Shown: positions 1 to 11,859 of the stretch, in pieces
Position numbering within the stretch: the first letter of the stretch is position 1
Layout of the letters: every line of letters starts with the position of its first letter
Assembly: GCF_018294505.1 (NCBI RefSeq)
Contig: NC_057801.1
Span: 847,543,002-847,607,001, forward strand
DNA from: Triticum aestivum
Lineage: Eukaryota; Streptophyta; Magnoliopsida; Poales; Poaceae
Reading direction: 5' to 3'
Length of the DNA: 64,000 bases
Notes under the pieces: model-generated
What the model was told of the DNA's origin: nothing
The model's input: the letters and a program-made list of their open reading frames with translations, nothing else
Database searches by the model: none
Made by a program: the position numbers and the translations under genes

Positions 1-97
1 GAGGCCACTAACATGATTCCTTATTGTGATTAGCTGGCTAGTTCTACATTTGCCATCTATACCATATATAAACATGTTGTAAATATTTGCAGAAACT

Positions 98-3000
98 ATG
101 GAGCACTGCCAAGACGAAGAAACAAAAGCGATATTGAGGGACATAATCGCAAATGGAAGGGATGAAGTTGCGTCATTTCTCCTCGACTCCGTTGGTCAGC
201 TGGAAGAACGGGGTGAAGAAGAGGGCTATGTTCATGATGGCTTCGGCCCATTAATGCCGGTACAAGAAGAGGACTATGTTCATGATGGCTCCGATGACAC
301 AACGGAGGAACAAGAAGGAGACCGTGCTGACTGCTCTGGTGACCGAACCGATCCCGACCAGGTATATATATATATTAGTTAAGCCCGTGCTTACTAGTTA
401 ATTGATGCTTCCATTATTTTGGTATATGTACACATATTAATTACTCTCGTCTTTCTTCCTTATAATTTCTAGCCCTCCGGATCGAGCACAACTTCGGTAA
501 GGAGACGAGGCCCAAAGAAAAAGTTGAGCTCGGATGAAAAGTTTGAGATCATAGAAATCGCGCCTGACGGCGAACCGATTGAACCCATCCGGACAAGGAA
601 GCATTTTCTTCTCAGTGCGGGGTTCTTGTTAGGGACAAGATCCCGATCAGCATCCAGCAATGGTATAAGCCTAAGGAGGAAGACTCTGAGGTGTCTTATG
701 TCAATGATATGCAGAAAGAAGATCTTTGTACTCAGCTGAAGGCAAATTTCACCCTACCGCCAGAGGAGGATCCGGAGAAGCCAGTTAAAGAGGAATTAAT
801 CAAGTCTTGTGCTCTTAAGAAGATGGCAACCCTAATGAGGAGGTGGAGGAAAGAGCTGAACCAGTTTGTCAAAGATAAAAAGACACCAGAATTCATCGGC
901 ACATATGAGAAGATCAAAGATCACTAGCCCGCATTTGTGGCCCACAAGACATCGGAAAAGAGTAAGAAGATGTCGGAGACAAACAAGAAAAATGTTGCGA
1001 AGAAGACGCTTCACCATCGCACGGGGTTAGGTGGCTACCTGCAAGCCCGGCCTAAGTGGTCCAAGGCTGAGAATGATCTGCTTGAAAAAGGGATCAAACC
1101 AGAGACAATGAGATGGCCAGACCGTTGCCGGACTTGGTTCTTCGGGTCTGGCGGAACCATGGACCCTATAACAGGGTTTTGCTAGTGGACGGACGAGCAA
1201 CTGGGAATACTAGTCAAGAACCTTCGACACTATATCGATGCAGCGGAGCGAGGGACGTTCGTTCCAAACAGGGAGAAGGACGAGCTCACAATGGCCCTTG
1301 GGAATCCTGAGCACCCTGGACGGACACGAGGCACGCCAGGATCCATTCCGTGGAAGGTTGGTTTTCCGTACGCAGGGGGTTACAAAACCCATGAGAGGAG
1401 GAAGAAACTGGAGCAGGACCAACTGCAGGCGCTGCACGAAAGGGTAATGGGGCTAGAGGATCGAGAAGAGGAACAGGAAGCAGCAGATCGCAGCAAACGA
1501 CCTGCCGAAGCTTCCCCCGAAGCTACCCCGCCATCTCAGCGGAGAAGCAGCGTGGCTTCCATCGAGTTGCTTCAGCCGGAGCATGTCTTGACGGCTCCTG
1601 CCAGCTATCCCGTGGATGGTATCACGGAGTCTCAAAATTGCCACATGATGGCGCGATGGATGACTTTGAAGGTCAAGGCTGCTGTTAGCCAAGTTTATCC
1701 TAGTGGACCCGGCACAACTTATCACTGCCAGCCGATTCCAAAAGGATATGCTAAGGTGATGGTGGATGAAATAACGAAGGGATTTGAGGACCTCGTGCTT
1801 GACCACCCTACCGGTGAAGGGAAGACTAGGCTGGGTTCTGCTCTGAAGACTCCATGCCTATGGAAGAAGGATCTCATCAACCTTCTGAACTGGACGCCTC
1901 CGCCTCCTCCTCCTACTCCGGCGAGTCAGGGCACTCCGCCTCCTCCACCGCCTCCTCCTCCGGTGAGTGACGATCAGGGCACGCATGGCGGCACTCCGCC
2001 TCCTTCTCCACCTGCGCCGGCGCTCCCGAGCAGCCAGCAGCATCCTCCTTCTCCGCCTCGCCAGCAAGGGCGAAAAAGACCCGCCACCGCCCCGGGTGCT
2101 CCGGCGCGTCGTACTCCTTCTCCTCCGCCTCGTAAGCAAGCACGAAAGAAGACAGACGCCGCAGCCGCTCCGTCTGCTCCGGCATCTAGCAGCACAACCA
2201 GAGGCGGGAGGCAATACAAATATGGTCCATCATCTCTCAAGCCTCTAGAGAAGTTACCGTACGAGAGGTCCGAGGAGGAAAATGATACGATTGTGCGGAC
2301 CCACGTGAAGGAGTTCTTTGAAGGGGTGAAAGCAAAGAGACATCCACCTCCGGAGGAGAAGGTAGATCCGGTGAAAGCAAAGCGCACTATCGATGCCCTG
2401 AGGAAACCACCAAAGTCTCCGCCGAGAACCAACTATGAGCGCATTACTGAACAGACATATCTCCAAGCCCAGCGGTCGGGAACTACTGTCAGTGCTAAAA
2501 GGTCAAAAGAACGAGCAAAGGGGAAAAAATTGCCCAGCTCGGCGAACAAGCACAACAATCGTGCCCCCGCTCAATGTGTCTAATGCTCCGGGGACGGTGG
2601 CCGGTTATGGCAATTTTGACGATTACCTGCCTGACGATGCACTTCCTAATTTCTTGGAGGTGAACGGACACAGATACGAGTACGGGAAGCCTCTCGTCAA
2701 AGATGAAAAATCTCTGACAACAATGATGCGAAGATTCCATAATTGGTACATGGAAACCTGCAGAGAGTCTGAGGGTAAGAATGCTTTGTATCTGCATATT
2801 AAAGAGGAGCACGATCTCATTGCAAATGATCTGTTGACTGTTCCATTTGAGGAGTTCTTCGAGTTCTTCAATCAAAAGGCCCTCGATAAATTAATGGTCT
2901 TTTGCTACTGCTTGTAAGTACTATTTCTGTCATTAAGTCTCTATATATAGCTCGGCTCTTTCATTGCATGTATTTATAATTAATTATCCTCACTATATTA

Positions 3001-4005
3001 TGCAGATTGAAGATCATCGAGTGCAAAAAACAAGAAATTTATGATATTGGGTTCATTAACACAAATATCATAGATGTATTTCTGGTTGAAAACAACATCA
3101 AAGAGGCCGAGGACAACTTGCTACAATCGTTGATCAAAAATCAAAATAAAGATACCATACTCTTACCTTACAACGGCCTGTGAGTGTTACTGTCGTGTGC
3201 ATATTCGGTTTCCCTTATTACTCAAGCGAGCTTATAGTAATGTAATTGATGAGTTATGCATGCGTGCGCAGGTACCACTATATTCTTCTGGAGATTAAGC
3301 TTGAGCGTGGACTAGTAATCGTCTTAGACTCGAGACGGAAAGATCCCAAAACCTATGCGGACATCACTGAAATGCTCAGCAAGTAAGTTCAATCGATCAT
3401 TATCGCACCATATCGGCAACTTTTTGTTCATTTCCTGATATCTCAAGTAATAATAATTATTTTCTTTGTCTTGCAGGGTTTGGAAACAGTTCACCGGTGA
3501 AGCTCTGGGACTGCCAAAGGAGCTGACATATAAATACCCGAAAGTAAGTACTACTGGCTAGCTAGTTGCGCGCATCTCCCATTGATTCTATAGCTATACT
3601 TTCATCAATGCCATTTATAATGCTTCATTATCAGTTTGATTGACCACTATTTCTCGTAAACTGCTTGTGGCAGGAGGAAGGGAATGATTTCTGTGGATAC
3701 TACGTGTGCGAGTTCATCCACACCGCGACTTTGAAAAACAAGCGGGGCTACTCTAGAAGACAATATGAAGTACGTAAGCAATAATATTCACAATTTCATT
3801 TTATTACACCATCATTTCTGTTGAGTTTCATTCATATATATGTATTAATTAACCCCCTTCTTCAAATTAGACGTGGCAGATGCGGGATGAACTCCTAGAA
3901 CCAGATCGCATGAAAGCAATTCAAGAGGAACTGGCGGGATTCTTTCTTGACCACGTCATCAGTAAAGCCGGAGAATACCATGTGGAAATTGATTTCAAAT
4001 GCTAG
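98..4005 (+). pseudogene. CACTA accessory gene: TNP-like region, proline-rich linker, Ulp1/C48 protease
   Basis: This is a multi-exon CACTA gene. The first exon starts at 98 and splices at about 360 (donor after GACCAG). The second runs from about 473. The N-terminal half is a charged TNP-like region, followed by a proline-rich linker (about 1890-2150). The C-terminal part is a SUMO-protease-like (C48) domain spread over exons ending at 2914, then 3006-3179, 3272-3382, 3477-3543, 3674-3769 and 3871-4005, with good GT/AG borders. The family catalytic residues are visible: His in YHYILLEI, Asp in VLDSRRK and Cys in DFCGYYVCEF. The gene is broken by a frameshift near 660-690, stops at 925-927 (where a Trp codon is expected) and 1183-1185, and two frameshifts at about 2525-2575. 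The protease exons look intact. The natural role of the protease in the element is not known. Confidence 0.8.
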
Positions 4006-4339
4006 GGGTTTGTAATTAAGAGATCTTATACATATTGTACATGTATGTAGCCAGTAGCGTCGGATACATGATACTAAAACTTGTTGTTCGACCAATCTCT
4101 CGGAGAAGGAGAGGTCGATCGATCACTTCTCTCGGTATGCATGATGAACTTCTGTACTGAATGGTTCTCTCGATCACTTATGTATATATAGTACGTAGCG
4201 TCGACCAAGCACAAATATAAGAGAGGACACTTCTCTATTAATTAGCTAGCTAACACAATATATGAAACACCTAAATTAACCCCCCAAAACCCCCAACCTC
4301 CCCTCCTTTCAAAAAAAACCCAGCCACTAGAATGCTGAC

Positions 4340-4559
4340 GCGTGGATGCCTTTTGGTCCCGGTTGGAGCCACCAACCGGGACCAAAGGCCCCCTCACTGG
4401 GTTCGGCGCACAGGGCCACGTGGAGGCACATTGGTCCCGGTTCTGGATTGAACTGGGACTAATGGGTGGAGGTATTAGTAACGGCCCATTAGTCTCGGTT
4501 CATGAACCGGGACTAAAGGCCCTTATGAACCGGGACTATTAGGTGTTTTTCTACTAGTG
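4340..4559. repeat. CACTA subterminal repeats and right terminus
   Basis: Short inverted motifs are packed here: 'GGTCCCGGTTGGAGCCACC' against 'ACCAACCGGGACC', and 'CGGTTCATGAACCGGGAC' hairpins. They end in CTACTAGTG at 4559. Such arrays are the transposase-binding subterminal regions in CACTA elements. The same motif family recurs at 30834-32880 and 32881-33045, so related elements are present. Confidence 0.85.
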
Positions 4560-5027
4560 CGAAGACCAAAATGAGGGCCGCTGCATAGTTCGGCGATCTA
4601 AAGCCTACAAGGTCCATGAGGGAGAACTTTATAAGAAAAGCACAACCGGAGTCCTTCAAAGGTGTATCTCTGAAGAGGAAGGGCGAAATCTCCTGGCTGA
4701 AATTCACGCCGGACTCGGCAAGCACCATGCCGCCGACCGGGCCCTTGTAGGCAAGGCCTTCTGTACAGGATTTTATTGGCCGACCGCCCGGGCAGATGCT
4801 CAGGACTTGGTCCAACGATGCGTCGGTTGCTAGCTCTTTGCTAATCAGAGCCACATGCCACCCACCGCCCTCAAAACTATACCCATTACTTGGCCGTTCG
4901 CGGTCTGGGGGCTTGACATGGTTGGACCCCTTAAAGGGGGAACCCACAAGAACAAATACTTATTGGTCATGGTGGACAAATTCACGAAATGGATAGAGGC
5001 CAAGCCGGTTAAAACGGCAGAATCCGG
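4560..5027 (+). pseudogene. Gypsy integrase, N-terminal part (zinc finger and first catalytic Asp)
   Basis: The reading frame opens directly after the CACTA terminus. It shows the integrase HHCC zinc finger (His in AEIHAGLGKHH, then CVGC) and the start of the catalytic core with the first Asp in WGLDMVGPL. A TAG stop at 4831-4833 follows the CVGC motif where related elements have Gln, a single C-to-T change. The frame is cut at 5027 by the Angela-like LTR and resumes at 13682. This copy of the polyprotein is therefore broken by at least one nonsense mutation and two insertions. Confidence 0.85.
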
Positions 5028-6771
5028 TGTTGGGGAACGTAGTAATTTCAAAAAAATTCCTACGTACACGCAAGATCATGGTGATGACATAGCAACGAGA
5101 GGGGAGAGTGTTGTCCACGTACCCTCGTAGACCGTAAGCGGAAGCATTATGACAACGCGGTTGATGTAGTCATACGTCTTCACGATCCGACCGATCCAAG
5201 CACCGAACGTACGACACCTCCAAGTTCAGCACAGGTTCAGCTCGATGACGATCCCCGGGCTTCGATCTAGCAAAGCTTCGGGGATGAGTTCCGTCAGCAC
5301 GATGGCGTGGTGACGATGATGATGTTCTACCGGCGCAGGGCTTCGCCTAAACTCCGCGACGATATGACCGAGGTGGAATATGGTGGAGGGGGGCACCACA
5401 CACGGCTAAGGAACGATCCGTAGATCAACTTGTGTGTCCTGGGGTGCCCCCCTGCCCCAGTATATAAAGGAGGGAGTGGGGGAGGCCGGCCGGCACTTGT
5501 GGGCACGCCAAGGAGGAGGAGTCCTCCTCCTAGTAGGAGTAGGACTCCCCTTTTCCTACTCCTACTAGGAGGGGGAAGGAAGAGGAAGAGGGGGGAAGGA
5601 AAGAGGGGGGCGCCGCCCCCCCTCCTAGTCCAATTCGGACCAGAAGGAGAGTGGGCGTGCGGCCCACCCTGGCCGCCCCTCTCTCTTTCCACCAAGGCCC
5701 ATGTGGCCCATTATCTCTCCCCGGGGGGTTCCAGTAACCCTCCGGCACTCCGGTTTTCTTCGACAACGTCCAGAACACTTCCGGTGTCCGAATATAGTCG
5801 TCCAATATATCAATATTTATGTCTCGACCATTTCGAGACTCCTCGTCATGTCCGTGATCACATCCGGGACTCCGAACAAACTTCGGTACATCAAAACTTA
5901 TAAACTCATAATAAAACTGTCATCGTAACGTTAAGCGTGCGGACCCTACGGGTTCGAGAACAATGTAGACATGACCTAGAACTATTCTTGGTCAATAACC
6001 AATAGCGGAACTTGGATGCCCATATTGGCTCCTACATATTCTACGAAGATCTTTATCGGTCAAACCGCATAACAACATACTTTGTTCCCTTTGTCATCGG
6101 TATGTTACTTGCCCGAGATTCGATCGTCGGTATCTAATACCTAGTTCAATCTCGTTACCGGCAAGTCTCTTTACTCGTTACGTAATGCATCATTCCGTAA
6201 CTAACTCATTAGCTACATTGCTTGCAAGGCTTATAGTGATGTGCATTACCGAGAGGGCCCAGAGATACCTCTCTGACAATCGGAGTGACAAAACCTAATC
6301 TCAAAATACGCCAACCCAACATGTACCTTTGGAGACACCTGTAGTACTCCTTTATAATCACCCAGTTATGTTGTGACATTTGGTAGCACCCAAAGTGTTC
6401 CTCCGGCAAACGGGAGTTGCATAATCTCATAGTTACACGAACATGTATAACTCATGAAGAAAGCAATAGCAACATACTAAACGATCAAGTGCTAGGCTAA
6501 CGGAATGGGTCATGTCAATCACATCATTCTCCTAATGATGTGATCCCGTTAATCAAATGACAACTCTTTTGTCCATAGTTAGGAAACATAACCATCTTTG
6601 ATAAACGAGCTAGTCAAGTAGACGCATACTAGTGACATTATGTTTGTCTATGTATTCACACATGTATTATGTTTCCGGTTAATACAATTCTAGCATGAAT
6701 AATAAACATTTATCATGATATAAGGAAATAAATAATAACTTTATTATTGCCTCTAGGGCATATTTCCTTCA
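5028..6771 (-). repeat. Angela-like 3' LTR (element orientation)
   Basis: 1744 bp, beginning TGTTGGGGAACG and ending ATTTCCTTCA on the plus strand. It aligns end to end with 11860-13681. By eye the differences are scattered substitutions, many C/T or G/A, plus small indels around the GC-rich block near 5455-5640. The purine/pyrimidine-rich inverted AGGAGTCCTCCTCC/AGTAGGAGTAGG block at 5510-5570 is a normal part of this LTR family. Confidence 0.95.
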
Positions 6772-6786
6772 GTCTCCCACTTGCAC
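6772..6786 (-). other. Polypurine tract of the Angela-like element
   Basis: Directly inside the 3' LTR the minus strand reads ...AAGTGGGAGAC before TGAAGG. This purine-rich stretch is the expected plus-strand priming site and fixes the element's orientation. Confidence 0.8.
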
Positions 6787-7249
6787 TAGAGTCAATAATC
6801 TAGTTCACATCATCATGTGATTTAACACCAATATCCACATCTGTATGTGATTAATATCCATAGTTCACATCGTCATGTGATCAACACCCAAAGGGTTTAC
6901 TAGAGTCAATAATCTAGTTCACATCGCTATGTGATTAACACCCAAAGAGTACTAAGGTATGATCATGTTTTTCTCGTGAGAGAAGTTTAGTCTACGGGTC
7001 TGTCACATTCAGAGCCGTATGTATTTTGCAAATATTCTATGTCTACAATGCTCTGCATGGAGCTACTCTAGCTAATTGCTCCCACTTTCAATATGTATCC
7101 AGATTAAGACTTAGAGTCATTTGGATCGGTGTAAATGCTTGCACTGATGTAACTTTTTACGTCGGGCTCTTTTATCACCTCCATAATCGAGAAGTATTTC
7201 CTTGGTCCTCACTAAGGATATTCTTGACCGCTGTCCAATGATCTACTAT

Positions 7250-9480
7250 TAGATCAAAATTGTATTCCTTTGCCAAACACAGAGCAAGGTATACAATAGG
7301 TCTGGTTCACAGCATAGCATACTTTATAGAACCTATGACTAAGGCATAGGGAATGACTTTTCATTCTCTTTCTATTTTCTGCCATAGTCGGGTTTTGAGT
7401 CTTACTCAACTTCACACCTTGCAACATAGGCAAGAACTCTTTCTTTGACTGTTCCATTTTGAACTACTTCAAAAAATTTATCAAGGTATGTACTCATTGA
7501 AAAACTTATCAAGCGTCTTGATCTATCTATATAGATCTTGATGCTCAATGTGTAAGCAGCTTCACCGAGGTCTTTCTTTGAAAAACTTCTTTCAAACACT
7601 CCTTTATGCTTTCCAGAAAATTCTACATCATTTCCAATTAATAATATGTCATTCACATATACTTATCAGAAATGTTGTAGTGCTCCCACTCACTTTCTTG
7701 TAAATACATGCCTTTCCAAAAGTCTGTATAAAACCATATGCTTTGATCAACTCATCAAAACGTATATTCCAACTCCGTGAAGCTTGCACCAGTCCATTGA
7801 TGGATCGCTGGAGCTTGCACATTTTATTAGCACCTTTAGGATTGACAAAACCTTCTGGTTGCATCATATACAACTCTTCTTTAATAAATCCATTAAGGAA
7901 TGCGGTTTTGACATTTCATATGCCAGATTTCATAAAATGTGGCAATTGCTAACATGATTCAGACAGACTTAAGCTTCGATACGAGTGAGAAAATATCATC
8001 GTATTCAACACCTTGAACTTGTTGAAAACCTTTCGCAACAAGTCGAGCTTAGTAGATAGTAACACTACTATCAGTGTCCATCTTCCTCTTGAAGATCCAT
8101 TTATTTAACATGGCTTGCTGATCATCGAGCAAGTCAATCAAAGTCCATACTTTGTTCTCATACATGGATCATATCTCAGATTTTATGGCCCCAAGCCATT
8201 TCGTGGAATCTGGGCTCATCATCGCTTCCTCATAGTTCGTAGGTTCATCATGGTCTAGTAACATGACTTCCAGAACATGATTACCGTACCACTCTAGTGC
8301 AGATCTTACTCTGGAAGACCTACGAGGTTTGGTAGCAACTTGATCTGAAGTTTCATGATCAACATCATTAACTTCCTCACTAAATGGTGTAGGAATCACT
8401 GGAACTGATTTCTGTGATGAACTACTTTCCAATAAGGGAGAAGGTACAATTACCTCATCAAGTTCTACTTTCCTCACACTCACTTCTTTCGAGAGAAACT
8501 TCTTCTCTAGAAAGGATCCATCTTAGCAACGAATATCTTGCCTTCGGATCTGTGATAGAAGGTGTACCCAATAGTTACCATTGGGTATTCTATGAAGACG
8601 CACTTGTCCAATTTGGGTTCGAGCTTATCAGGTTGAAAACCTTTTCCATATAAGCATCACAACTCCAAGCTTTAAGAAACGACAGTTTAGGTTTACTGCT
8701 AAACCATAGTTCATACGGTGTCATCTCAACGGATTTAGATGGTGCCCTATTAAACGTGAATGCAGTTGTCTCTAATGCATAATCCCAAAATGATAGTGGT
8801 AAACCGATAAGAGACACCATAGATCGCACCATATCTAGTAAAGTACGATTACGACGTTCAGACACACCATTACATTGTGGTGTTCCAGGTGGCGTGAGTT
8901 GCAAAACTATTTCACATTGTTTCAAATGAAGACCAAACTCGTAACTCAAATATTCGTCTCCATGATCAGATCATAGAAACTTTATTTTCTTGTTACGATG
9001 ATTTTTCCACTTCACTCTGAAATTCTTTGAACTTTTCAACTATTTCAGACTTATGTTTCATCAAGTAGATATACCCATATCTTCTCAAATCATCTGTGAA
9101 GGTCAGAAAATAACGATACATGCCGCGAGCCTTAACACTCTTCGGATCGCATACATCGGTATGTATTATTTCCAATAAGTCAGTAGCTCGTTCCATTGTT
9201 CCGGAGAACGGAGTTTTAGTCATCTTGCCCAAAAGGCACGGTTCGCAAGCATCAAATGATTCATAACCAAGTGATTCCAAAAATCCATCTTTATGGAGTT
9301 TCTTCATGCGCTTTACACAAATATCACCCAAACGGCAGTGCCACAAATAAGTTGCACTATCATTATTAACTTTGCATCTTTTGGCATCAATATTATGAAT
9401 ATGTGTATCACTACGATCGAGATCCAACAAACTATTTTCATTGGGTGTATGACCATCGAAGGTTTTATTCATGTAAACAG
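7250..9480 (-). pseudogene. Copia pol remains: integrase, reverse transcriptase, RNase H (degenerate)
   Basis: Read from right to left, the fragments follow copia order. GAG-pre-integrase with the HHCC finger is at 8993-9472 (LWHCRLGDICVKR, then CEPCLLGK). The integrase core end is at 8590-8949 (TPQCNGVSERRNRTLLDMV). The linker into reverse transcriptase is at 8169-8483. RT segments are at 7649-7873 (QPEGFVNPKGANKMCKLQ) and 7402-7656, and an RNase H-side piece is at 7254-7457. Each open stretch is 65-160 residues in different frames, whereas an intact copia polyprotein is a single frame of well over 1000 residues. It is a clear pseudogene inside a structurally complete element. Confidence 0.88.
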
Positions 9481-9819
9481 AACAACAATTATTCTTTGTC
9501 TTTAAATGAATAACCGTATCGCAATGAACATGATCAAATCATATTCATGCTCAACGCAAATGCCAAATAATATTTATTTAGGTTCAACACTAATCTCGAA
9601 AGTGTAGGGAGAGTGTGATGATGATCATATCAATCTTGGAACAACTTCCAATACACATCGTCACTTTACCCTCAACTAGTCTCTGTTTATTCTGTAACTC
9701 CTGTTTCGAAACACTAATTTTTAGCAACCGAACAAGTATCAAATACTCAGGGGCTACTATAAACACTAGTAAGGTACACATCAATAATCTGTATATCAAA
9801 TATACCCTTGTTCACTCTG

Positions 9820-11840
9820 CCATCCTTCTTATCCACCAAATATTCAGGGTATTTCCATTTCTAGTGACCATTTCCTTTGCAGTGTAAGCACTCAGTTTCA
9901 GGCTTTGGTTCAGCTTTGGGCTTCTTCGTGGGAGTGACAACTTGCTTGTCATTCTTAGTTGAAGTTCCCTTTCTTTCCCTTTGCCCTTTTCTTGAAACTA
10001 GTGGTCTTGTCAATCATCAACACTTGATGCTCTTTTCTTGATTCCTACCTTCGTCGATTTCAGCATCACGAAGAGCTCGGGAATCATTTTCGTCATCCCT
10101 TGCATTATAGTTCATCCCGAAGTTTCAGTAACTTGGTAATGGTGACTACAGAACTCTGCCAATCACTATCTTATCTGGAAGATTAACTCCCACTTGATTC
10201 AAGCGATTGTAGTACTCAGACAATCTAAGCACTTGCTCACTAGTTGAGCGATTCTCCTCCATCTTTTAGCTATAGAACTTGTTGGAGACTTCATATCTCT
10301 TAACTCGGGTATTTGATTGAAATATTAACTTCAAATCCTGGAACATCTCATATGGTCCATGACGTTCAAAACGTCTTTGACGTACCGATTCTAAGCCGTT
10401 AAGCATGGTGCACTAAACTATCAAGTAGTCATCATACTGAGCTAGCCAAACGTTCATAACGTCTGCATCTGCTCCTGCAATAGGTTTGTCACCTAGCGGT
10501 GCATTAAGGACATAATTCTTCTATGCAGCAATGAGGATAAACCTCCGATCACGGATCCAATCCGCATCATTGCTACTAACATTTTTCAACACAATTTTCT
10601 CTAGGAACATATCAAAATAAACATATGAAAGCAACAACGCAAGCTATTGATCTACAACATAATTTGCAAAATACTACCAGGACTAAGTTCATGATAAATT
10701 AAAGTTCAATTAATCATATTACTTTAGAACTCCCACTTAGACATACATCTCTCTTGTCATCTAAGTGATCACGTGATCCAAATCAACTAAACCATAACCG
10801 ATCGTCACGTGAGATGGAGTAGTTTTCAATGGTGAACATCATTATGTTGATCATATCTACTATATGATTCACGCTCGACCTTTCGGTCTCCGTGTTCCGA
10901 GGCCATATCTTCATATGCTAGGGTCGTCAAGTTTAACCTGAGTATTCTGCATGTGCAAAACTGGCTTGCACCCGTTGTACATGGACGTAGAGCTTACCAC
11001 ACCCGATCATCACGTGGTGTCTGGGCACGACGAACTTTGGCAACGGTGCATACTCAGGGAGAACACTTCTTGATAATTTTAGTGAGAGATCATCTTAAAA
11101 TGCTACCGTCAATCAAAGCAAGATAAGATGCATAAAGGATTAACATCACATGCAATCAATATAAGTGATATGATATGGCCATCATCATCTTGTGCTTGTG
11201 ATCTCCATCTCCGAAGCACCGTCGTGATCACCATCGTCACCGGCGCGACACCTTGATCTTCATCGTAGCATCGTTGTCGTTTACTCCATCTATTGCTTCT
11301 ACGACTATCGCTACCGCTTAGTGATAAAGTAAAGCAATTACAGGGCGTTTGCATTTCATACAATAAAGCGACAACCATATGGCTCCTGCTAGTTGCCGAT
11401 AACTTCGGTTACAAAACATGATCATCTCATACAATAAAATATAGCATCACGTCTTGACCATATCACATCACAACATGCCCTGCAAAAACAAGTTAGACGT
11501 CCTCTACTTTGTTGTTGCAAGTTTTACATGGCTGCTACAGGCTTAGCAAGAACTGTTCTTACCTACGCATCAAAACCACAATGATAGTTCATCAAGTTAG
11601 TACTGTTTTAACCTTCGCAAGGACCGGGCGTAGCCACACTCGATTCAGCTAAAGTGAGAGAGACAGACACCTGCCAGCCACCTTTAAGCAGTCTCGCATA
11701 AGCGTACGCGTAATGTCGGTCCGGGCCATTTCATCTCACAATACCGCCGAACCAAAGTATGACATGCTGGTAAGCAGTATGACTTGTATCACCCACAACT
11801 CACTTGTGTTCTACTCGTGCATATAACATCAACGCATAAA
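9820..11840 (-). pseudogene. Copia gag remains with broken zinc knuckle
   Basis: The 5' internal region of the minus-strand copia, where gag is expected. A CCHC zinc knuckle is recognisable at about 9840-9890 (ECLHCKGNGH). It has a stop (TAG on the minus strand, plus-strand positions 9861-9863) where a Trp is expected, and Tyr in place of the last Cys. Upstream, lysine-rich gag-like sequence is split among frames and no frame is open over more than 90 codons. It cannot encode a working capsid protein. Confidence 0.65.
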
Positions 11841-11842
11841 AC

Positions 11843-11859
11843 CTAGGCTCGGATGCCAC
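11843..11859 (-). other. Primer-binding site of the Angela-like element
   Basis: Directly inside the 5' LTR (element orientation) the minus strand reads GTGGCATCCGAGCCTAGG. This is a diverged form of the TGGTATCAGAGC site complementary to initiator tRNA-Met used by copia elements. The changes from the consensus add to the evidence that the internal part is old. Confidence 0.75.

Larger units (their letters stand above)
1..4559 (+). mobile_element. CACTA (En/Spm) transposon, right part; left end outside window
   Basis: The right end reads as the reverse complement of CACTAGTAGAAAAACACC and stops at 4559. It is preceded by subterminal inverted motifs of the 'CCCGGTTCATGAACCGGGAC' kind. The inside (98-4005) encodes the TNP-like plus Ulp1-type protease gene typical of grass CACTA elements. 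The transposase gene with the TNP2 domain is not in the window and should lie to the left. The element sits in a gypsy retrotransposon, because coherent gypsy integrase sequence starts right after 4559. The 3-bp target duplication should be CGA (4560-4562), but the left flank needed to confirm it is missing. Confidence 0.88.

Noticed and set aside
1858..2432. Long minus-strand and overlapping plus-strand frames opposite the proline-rich linker
   Set aside because: They are shadows of the CCTCCT-rich proline linker of the CACTA gene. The sequence is low complexity and lacks stops in all frames.
5327..5903. Overlapping frames of 60-157 codons in the LTR GC-rich block
   Set aside because: They lie in a non-coding part of the Angela-like LTR and recur at 12160-12715. 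The composition alone removes stops.
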